Below the pieces are notes generated by a model that saw only the letters and a list, made by a program, of their open reading frames with translations, had not been told where the DNA came from and did not search any database. A DNA stretch of 9,884 nt from an uncultured Clostridium sp. Lineage in GTDB: Bacteria > Bacillota > Clostridia > TANB77 > CAG-508. Location: positions 1-9,884 of the forward strand of contig USOM01000018.1 of assembly GCA_900556345.1 (NCBI GenBank). The letters are read 5' to 3'. The position numbers were made by a program, and so were the translations under genes. This document shows, piece by piece, positions 4,806-9,884 of this stretch. The first letter of the stretch is position 1. Each line of letters begins with the position of its first letter.

Positions 4806-6803
4806 ATGAAGAAAAAAATATTAATAATAGTAATTGTAGTTTCAATAATTGCAGGAATTGGAGGATATTTTTGTTATAAACAAAATCAAGACAGACCGGA
4901 AGATACATTAAATGAATATGTTTCAAAAATAAATGACGAAAAGTATAATGAAATGTATGAATTGCTAGATGAAAGTAGTAAAAATAAAATATCAGAAGAA
5001 GATTTTGTAACAAGAAACAAAAAGATATATCAAGGAATAGATATGTCAAATATGAAAATTGAAATAAAAAATATTCAAAAGTCTGGTAAAAAAAGAACAA
5101 TAACATATACGACAAAAATGGATGCATCAGGTGGAGAAATAACATTTGATAATGAAATTACATTAAATAATGAAAAGGGATACAAAATAGACTGGAGCTC
5201 AAATTTAATTTTTCCAGAGTTAGAAGATACTGATAAGGTTAGAGTAAGCACATCAAAACCGTCAAGAGGTAAAATATTAGATAGAAATGGAAAAGAATTA
5301 GCAGGGGAAGGAACAGCTTCATCTATAGGAATAGTGCCAGGAAAGTTAAGTGAGAGTAAAGAGGAGGATATAAACAAAATTGCAGAATTACTTGGAATTA
5401 CAGCAGATTCTATAAACAAAAAATTACAAGCAGGATGGGTAACAGATGATAGTTTTGTACCAATAAAAACAGTTTCTGCAAATGAAAATGATTTAAAAGA
5501 TAAATTGCTACAAATTAAAGGCGTAAAAATTACATCTACAAAAATAAGAAGCTATTCACTCGGAGAAGCGGCAAGTCAGCTTACTGGATATGTACAAACA
5601 ATAACAAAAGAAGAGCTAGAAAAAAATGAGGGATACACATCAACATCACTTATTGGAAAAACTGGATTAGAGCAAAAATATGAGACAAGACTAAAAGGAA
5701 AAAACGGAGTTGAAATTTACATTGAAGATAAAGATGGAAAAAGAAAAAAGACATTGATAAAACAAGACAAAGTTGATGGAGAAAATATAAAATTAACAAT
5801 AGATTCTGAATTACAACAAAATTTATATAATGAACTAAAAAATGATGAAGGTTTATTTGTAGTAATGAACCCCGCAACAGGTGAGGTTTTAGCATTAGTT
5901 AGTACACCAGCTATAGATGTAAACAAAATGGTACTAGGTGTAACTAGTGATGAGTGGAATGAAATTTCAAATAATGAAAAAACACCAATGCTTGCAAGAT
6001 ATTCACAAAAATATTGTCCAGGTTCAACTTTTAAACCAATAACAGGTGGAATTGGTTTATCAACAAATTCGTTATTAGCAGAGGATACTTTTAGTTATTC
6101 AGGTTTAAGTTGGCAAAAAGATGCATCTTGGGGAACATACAATATAACAACTTTAACAGCTTATAATGGAGCTAAAAATCTAAAAAATGCCTTAATACAT
6201 TCAGATAATATATATTTTGCACAAGCAGCATTAAAAATAGGAAGTAAAAATATGACAAGTGGTCTTGATAAATTAAAATTTAATGAAGATATTGATTTTG
6301 ACTTAAATTTAGCAAAATCACAATATTCAAATAATGGCAAAATAGAAAAAGAAACTCTACTTGCAGATACTGGATATGGGCAAGGTCAAATTTTAGTAAA
6401 TCCTGTACATATAGCCTCAATTTACTCAGCATTTTACAACGAAGGAAATATGATAAAGCCATATTTAGAATTTAAAGAAAATGCATCTCCAATAATTTTG
6501 GTAGAAAATGCGTTTTCAAAAGATGCAGCAAATGAGATAAAAAATGATTTAATCCAAGTTGTAGAAAATCCAGAAGGAACAGCAAAAGATATGAGAATAA
6601 ATGGAACAACTATAGCAGGAAAAACAGGAACGGCAGAACTAAAATCTTCTAAAGATGAAAAGGCAGATACTATTGGTTGGTTTGACTGCTTTACTGTAAA
6701 TAGTGAAAATCCTTATTTGTTTGTTGGTATGGTAGAAAAAGCAAATAATAATGGCGGAAGTCATTATTTAATTCCAATGATAAAAAAAGCAATATCAAAA
6801 TAA
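4806..6803 (+). CDS. class B penicillin-binding protein (transpeptidase, PBP3/MecA-like architecture)
   Basis: 665 residues. An N-terminal membrane anchor (about 4-22) is followed by an NTF2-like MecA_N-type domain (about 28-135), a PBP dimerisation domain (about 145-310, starting SRGKILDRNGKELA) and a transpeptidase domain (about 330-660). The active-site motifs are intact: Ser407-Thr-Phe-Lys410 (PGSTFK, acylated serine and base), Ser466-Asp-Asn468, and Lys606-Thr-Gly608 (AGKTGTAEL). It cross-links peptidoglycan stem peptides at the outer face of the membrane. The domain order is that of PbpC of Bacillus and of low-affinity PBPs such as MecA; the family can be beta-lactam tolerant, but resistance cannot be concluded from sequence. 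The start has AGGAGG nine bases upstream and a consensus promoter. It is monocistronic; the MITE-like element follows 14 bp after the stop and no ordinary terminator is seen. Confidence 0.93.
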   Translation: MKKKILIIVIVVSIIAGIGGYFCYKQNQDRPEDTLNEYVSKINDEKYNEMYELLDESSKNKISEEDFVTRNKKIYQGIDMSNMKIEIKNIQKSGKKRTITYTTKMDASGGEITFDNEITLNNEKGYKIDWSSNLIFPELEDTDKVRVSTSKPSRGKILDRNGKELAGEGTASSIGIVPGKLSESKEEDINKIAELLGITADSINKKLQAGWVTDDSFVPIKTVSANENDLKDKLLQIKGVKITSTKIRSYSLGEAASQLTGYVQTITKEELEKNEGYTSTSLIGKTGLEQKYETRLKGKNGVEIYIEDKDGKRKKTLIKQDKVDGENIKLTIDSELQQNLYNELKNDEGLFVVMNPATGEVLALVSTPAIDVNKMVLGVTSDEWNEISNNEKTPMLARYSQKYCPGSTFKPITGGIGLSTNSLLAEDTFSYSGLSWQKDASWGTYNITTLTAYNGAKNLKNALIHSDNIYFAQAALKIGSKNMTSGLDKLKFNEDIDFDLNLAKSQYSNNGKIEKETLLADTGYGQGQILVNPVHIASIYSAFYNEGNMIKPYLEFKENASPIILVENAFSKDAANEIKNDLIQVVENPEGTAKDMRINGTTIAGKTGTAELKSSKDEKADTIGWFDCFTVNSENPYLFVGMVEKANNNGGSHYLIPMIKKAISK

Positions 6804-6817
6804 AATATTGATTGGTA

Positions 6818-7013
6818 GCTGAAAAATATAATCGAATTTGAACTGAATAACGGCTCCTTACATAATTAAGAGTTTCTAAATGTAATTTGTGGCACCCTTT
6901 CACTTAGTCCTCGCTATCGCTCGACGCGAACATTTTCCACAAATCGCATTAAGAAACTCTAAAATTATTTCAGTCACACATTATTCAGTTCAAATTCGAT
7001 TATATTTTTCAGT
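6818..7013. mobile_element. MITE-like nested inverted-repeat element, 196 bp, flanked by TA
   Basis: The terminal arms 6819-6850 and 6981-7012 are perfect 32-bp inverted repeats beginning CTGAAAAATATAATCG. One G-T mismatch pair (6818/7013) extends them, and TA occurs immediately outside each end (6816-6817, 7014-7015), as expected for a TA target duplication. Inside, a second imperfect inverted repeat (about 6863-6892 with 6937-6967) includes AGAGTTTCT/AGAAACTCT and ATTTGTGG/CCACAAAT. A GC-rich tip TCGC...GCGA lies at 6911-6929. No ORF is present, so it is non-autonomous. The TA flanks suggest mobilisation by an IS630/Tc1-mariner-type transposase elsewhere (inference). It lies between convergent genes, and as RNA the whole element would fold into one long hairpin that could end transcripts from both sides. 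Confidence 0.8.
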
Positions 7014-7035
7014 TAAATCTATATTAATTAATTTT

Positions 7036-8430
7036 TTATTTTGTTAGTTCATATATTGCTTCAGCATAGATTTTACTTGCCAAAACCAATTTTTCAATAT
7101 CAACAAATTCATTAGCTTGATGGCACATATCTGTATCACCAGGAAAGTTTGCTCCAAAAGATATACAATTATCAAAAGCCCTTGCATATGTTCCTCCACC
7201 TATTGCAATAGGCTCAAGATTTTGATTTGTTTTTTTATTAAAAATATTACAAAGAGTTTTTACTAGGTAATTATCTTTAGAAACATATAAAGGATTTTGT
7301 CTTCCTGCAACATAAGTTTCTAATGAAAATTCTGTGCATTTTAGGTCAATTAAATTAGTAACTGTATCAATTGGTGTATTTACTGGAATACGTAAATTAA
7401 TACCAATTTGTAAATAATTTTCATAAAACTTTAGATGCCCAACATTTAGGGTAAATTTTCCTGATTCATCTTCAAAGTTAATATCTAAAGATTCACCGTT
7501 AAATTCAGTATTTATATATCTATCAAAAAATTCAAAAAGTTTTATATTAAGACCAAAGTGATTAAATAATTTATTTAAAAATACAATCATATAAGATATA
7601 GCGTTTTTTCCTAAATCTGGATGAGCAGCATGTGCTTGAATACCAGAAGATTGTAGTATTATAGAGTTTCCTTGGATAGAGTAGCTAATATCGAAATCAT
7701 TTATTTTATTGTTAATAAAATTTGTAACCTCAGATAAATTTATTTTAGAAGAGTCAATATCAAGTGTAACATTACATATTTTAGGTACAACATTTATAGC
7801 GTTATTATTACAATCAATATTAGAAATTTTTATTGGATAATCTTTATATTTAGTAAAATCATCTTTTAAATAGACTGTTGAAATTCCTTTTTCAGCATAA
7901 ATGCAAGGAAAATCAGCATCAGGGCTAAAACCTATAGTAGGTAATTCTTCCTTTTCTTTGTAATACTTAATACATTTCCAGTTTTTTTCCTCATTAATAC
8001 CTAAAATTAATCTAACCCTTGAATTGATTTTTATATTATCTTTAATAGCTTTCATAGCATAAAGGGAAGCTACAACAGGCCCTTTGTCATCAATTGCACC
8101 ACGACCAAAAATTTTACCATTTTTAATAGTTGATGAAAATGGGGGAGTATCCCATCCGTCACCACTAGGAACTACATCTAAGTGACCAATAATTCCAAGA
8201 AGATTTTCCCCTTTTCCAAATTCGATATAACCACAATAATTATCAATATTTTTAGTTCTAAAACCTAAACGATTTCCTAAATCTAAAGCGTAATCAAGTG
8301 CATTTTTTGCGCCTTCTCCAAATGGCATATCAGGATTTGGAGTTTCTATAGAAACACTTGGAATATTTATAAGATTACAAGTTTCTCTTACAATATCATT
8401 TTTTAAATTATCAATATATTCATCAAACAT
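7036..8430 (-). CDS. pepV: PepV-type dipeptidase (M20 family)
   Basis: 464 residues, the usual PepV length. It is a cytoplasmic two-metal aminopeptidase-like enzyme that hydrolyses dipeptides, probably unspecific Xaa-Xaa. Metal and catalytic motifs are in order: GHLDVVP (His83, Asp85), GAIDDKGP (Asp114/115), GINEEKNWKC (Glu147 as base, Glu148 as metal ligand), SPDADFP (Asp171) and MCHQANE (His437). IQAHAAHPDLG in the lid region is also typical of the family. The Asp usually found before the Glu pair (GTDEES) is Asn146 here, a change outside the direct ligands. AAGGAGG (complement of 8436-8442) lies five bases upstream of ATG 8430. It is divergent from the transketolase genes, with the MITE-like element downstream. 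Confidence 0.92.
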   Translation of the reverse strand: MFDEYIDNLKNDIVRETCNLINIPSVSIETPNPDMPFGEGAKNALDYALDLGNRLGFRTKNIDNYCGYIEFGKGENLLGIIGHLDVVPSGDGWDTPPFSSTIKNGKIFGRGAIDDKGPVVASLYAMKAIKDNIKINSRVRLILGINEEKNWKCIKYYKEKEELPTIGFSPDADFPCIYAEKGISTVYLKDDFTKYKDYPIKISNIDCNNNAINVVPKICNVTLDIDSSKINLSEVTNFINNKINDFDISYSIQGNSIILQSSGIQAHAAHPDLGKNAISYMIVFLNKLFNHFGLNIKLFEFFDRYINTEFNGESLDINFEDESGKFTLNVGHLKFYENYLQIGINLRIPVNTPIDTVTNLIDLKCTEFSLETYVAGRQNPLYVSKDNYLVKTLCNIFNKKTNQNLEPIAIGGGTYARAFDNCISFGANFPGDTDMCHQANEFVDIEKLVLASKIYAEAIYELTK

Positions 8431-8456
8431 ATTAGCCTCCTTAATTATTTTTTACA

Positions 8457-8485
8457 ATTATATTATAAAATATATTAAACAACAA
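8457..8485 (-). promoter_or_regulatory. candidate promoter for pepV
   Basis: On the minus strand, TTGTTG (complement of 8480-8485), a 17-bp spacer and TATAAT (complement of 8457-8462), 26 bp upstream of the ATG. The -10 is perfect, the -35 is moderate, and the local sequence is very AT-rich. Confidence 0.5.
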
Positions 8486-8493
8486 TAAAATCA

Positions 8494-8522
8494 TTGATAT
8501 TTTTTAGTAAGTATAGTAGAAT
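8494..8522 (+). promoter_or_regulatory. candidate promoter for the split transketolase genes
   Basis: TTGATA (8494-8499), a 17-bp spacer and TAGAAT (8517-8522). A second -10-like TATAAT at 8528-8533 lacks a good -35. The ribosome site AAAGGAAG (8545-8552) precedes ATG 8558. Confidence 0.5.
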
Positions 8523-8557
8523 GTGGATATAATTAAAGATAGCGAAAGGAAGAAAAG

Positions 8558-9373
8558 ATGGATAATATAGAAATTGAAAATAAAGCTAAAGAGATAAGAA
8601 AAGATATTATAGAACAAGTATACAGAGCAAGTTCTGGGCATCCAGGAGGTTCTTTATCAATTGCTGATATAATGGCAGTTTTATATTTCGATGAATTAAA
8701 TATAGATGAAAAAAATCCAAAGTGGGAAGAAAGAGACAGACTAGTTCTATCAAAAGGACATTGTTCTCCAGCACTATATGGAGCATTAGCTGAAAGAGGA
8801 TTTTTCGAAAAAGAAGATTTGAAAGGATTTAGAAATATAAATAGCAAATTTCAAGGACATCCAAATATGAATGATGTACCAGGGGTAGATATGAGTTCAG
8901 GTTCACTCGGGCAAGGTCTATCTGTAGCAAATGGTATGGCAATAAGTGGAAAATTAGATAACAAAAATTATAGAGTTTATTGCATATTAGGAGATGGAGA
9001 AATAGAAGAAGGTCAAGTTTGGGAAGCTGCAATGGCATCAAATAAATATAAATTAGATAATTTATGTGTAATAGTAGATAACAATAATCTTCAAATAGAT
9101 GGAACAATAGAAGAAGTTATGAGCTCATACCCAATTGACAAAAAATTTGAGAGTTTTGGCTTTAAAGTTATTTGTATAGATGGACATAATATTCAAGAAA
9201 TAAAAGAAGCATTTAAAGAGGCCAGAAACACAAAAGGAAAACCTACTTGCATTGTTGCAAAAACAATTAAAGGAAAAGGAGTTTCTTTTATGGAAAATCA
9301 GGCATCATGGCATCATGGTGTTTTAGATGCAGTACAGTATAAGCAAGCATTGATGGAATTGGGGGATTTATAA
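8558..9373 (+). CDS. transketolase, N-terminal (thiamine diphosphate-binding) subunit
   Basis: 271 residues, the usual length for the N-terminal half of a split transketolase. The ThDP-binding motif runs from GDGEIEEGQVWEAAMA (Gly145-Asp-Gly147) to VDNNNLQIDG (Asn175-177). Substrate and cofactor histidines sit in SSGHPGGSLS, SKGHCSPALYG, FQGHPNM and ASWHHG, and MSSGSLGQGLS is the conserved loop. It must pair with the C-terminal subunit encoded next to it to form an active enzyme that moves two-carbon ketol units in the non-oxidative pentose phosphate pathway. All eight Arg codons are AGA and Ile is mostly ATA, matching the other plus-strand genes. The stop TAA (9371-9373) directly abuts the ATG of the next gene, indicating translational coupling. 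Confidence 0.94.
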   Translation: MDNIEIENKAKEIRKDIIEQVYRASSGHPGGSLSIADIMAVLYFDELNIDEKNPKWEERDRLVLSKGHCSPALYGALAERGFFEKEDLKGFRNINSKFQGHPNMNDVPGVDMSSGSLGQGLSVANGMAISGKLDNKNYRVYCILGDGEIEEGQVWEAAMASNKYKLDNLCVIVDNNNLQIDGTIEEVMSSYPIDKKFESFGFKVICIDGHNIQEIKEAFKEARNTKGKPTCIVAKTIKGKGVSFMENQASWHHGVLDAVQYKQALMELGDL

Positions 9374-9884
9374 ATGGGAAATAAAATTGCTAATCGTGCA
9401 GTAATTTGTGAAAAATTACAAGAGTTCGCTAAAACGGATCAAAAGATTTGTATCGTTACAAGTGATTCTCGTGGTTCTGCTTCATTAACTCCATTTACGA
9501 AAGAATTTCCGGATCGAGTCATTGAAGTAGGAATTGCTGAACAGGATTTAGTTGGAATTGCAGCAGGTTTAGCTGCTGCAGGAATGAAACCGTATGTTGC
9601 ATCACCGGCTTGTTTTTTAACAATGCGTTCGATTGAACAAATTAAAGTAGATGTTGCTTATTCTAAAACTGATGTCAAACTGATTGGAATCAGTGCAGGA
9701 GTCAGCTATGGAGCTTTAGGAATGTCACATCATTCTTTACAAGATATAGCAGTATTAAATGCTATTCCTAATATGACAATCATCGTTCCGGCTGATCCTT
9801 ATGAAACAAAAAAAATGATGAATAAATTGGCTGATTTCCATGGACCAGTTTATATTCGAGTTGGGCGTAATCCGGTTTCTGAAG
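9374..9884 (+). CDS. transketolase, C-terminal (pyrimidine-binding) subunit, 5' part only
   Basis: Open from ATG 9374 to the right edge (170 codons plus one base); the 3' end is outside. The protein shows VTSDSRGSASLTPF, FPDRVIEVGIAEQDLVGIAAGLA with Glu56 (the conserved Glu that activates the ThDP aminopyrimidine), SPACFLTMRSIEQIKVDVAYS, GISAGVSYGALGMSHHSLQD and HGPVYIRVGRNP, all standard for this subunit. GGGGG at 9361-9365, inside the previous gene, can serve as its ribosome site. Codon use is unlike its partner: all six Arg codons are CGT or CGA and none AGA, Ile is 11 ATT, 4 ATC and 1 ATA, and CCG is used five times. This points to recent acquisition or to an assembly join near the gene boundary. 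The function call is secure; the origin is not. Confidence 0.93.
   Translation, partial: MGNKIANRAVICEKLQEFAKTDQKICIVTSDSRGSASLTPFTKEFPDRVIEVGIAEQDLVGIAAGLAAAGMKPYVASPACFLTMRSIEQIKVDVAYSKTDVKLIGISAGVSYGALGMSHHSLQDIAVLNAIPNMTIIVPADPYETKKMMNKLADFHGPVYIRVGRNPVSE

Noticed and set aside
6841..6980. Structured RNA or riboswitch in the gap between the PBP and pepV
   Set aside because: The pairing is explained by nested inverted repeats of a MITE-like element downstream of two convergent genes. There is no gene for it to regulate as a leader.
1..9884. CRISPR array, prophage, toxin-antitoxin or defence genes
   Set aside because: No regularly spaced direct repeats, integrase, phage structural genes or recognisable defence domains are present. 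The genes are housekeeping and envelope types.

Overview
The window is low-GC DNA with A/T-ending codons, AGA as the main arginine codon, strong Shine-Dalgarno sites and sigma-A-type promoters. It encodes a Firmicutes gene set: RqcH, sporulation/cell-wall type hydrolases, PepV and a split transketolase. I read it as an uncultured or gut-type Clostridia-like Firmicute. The species cannot be named from sequence alone.

Layout. 1-637 (-): N-terminal part of rqcH, the ribosome quality-control factor, running off the left edge. 670-733: two back-to-back promoters. 763-2485 (+): a two-gene envelope operon, a membrane-anchored glucosaminidase/lysozyme-like protein followed by a membrane-anchored CE4 polysaccharide deacetylase. 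2494-2716: a GGGGACGG-type palindromic repeat that touches the first base of a tRNA-Ser(CGA) gene, then a terminator. 2785-3582 (+): a ZIP metal transporter with a TTG start. 3609-3708: a bidirectional terminator and two further palindromes. 3721-4653 (-): an M14 gamma-D-glutamyl-diamino-acid peptidase. 4806-6803 (+): a class B penicillin-binding protein. 6818-7013: a 196-bp MITE-like inverted-repeat element between convergent genes. 7036-8430 (-): a PepV-type M20 dipeptidase. 8558-9373 and 9374-9884 (+): the N- and C-terminal subunits of a split transketolase, the second running off the right edge.

The most unusual observation is in the M14 peptidase. Its 309-residue protein is fully readable with all catalytic motifs, but only if three single-base +1 shifts are made. 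All three have the same form: a codon ending in T, then C, then GGY. Frame 0 reads CGG, and skipping the C restores a conserved glycine each time. By eye, CGG is not used in frame anywhere else in the window (about 2,600 codons). That fits either +1 recoding at an unread CGG codon or a peculiar shared error. It does not look like ordinary pseudogene decay.

Four of the genes (glucosaminidase, deacetylase, M14 peptidase, PBP) act on peptidoglycan glycans, peptides or cross-links, so much of the window is cell-wall construction and remodelling, though in separate transcription units. The split transketolase shows an abrupt codon-usage change at the junction of its two genes: arginine is all AGA before it and all CGN after it. 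This suggests a foreign or chimeric second half.
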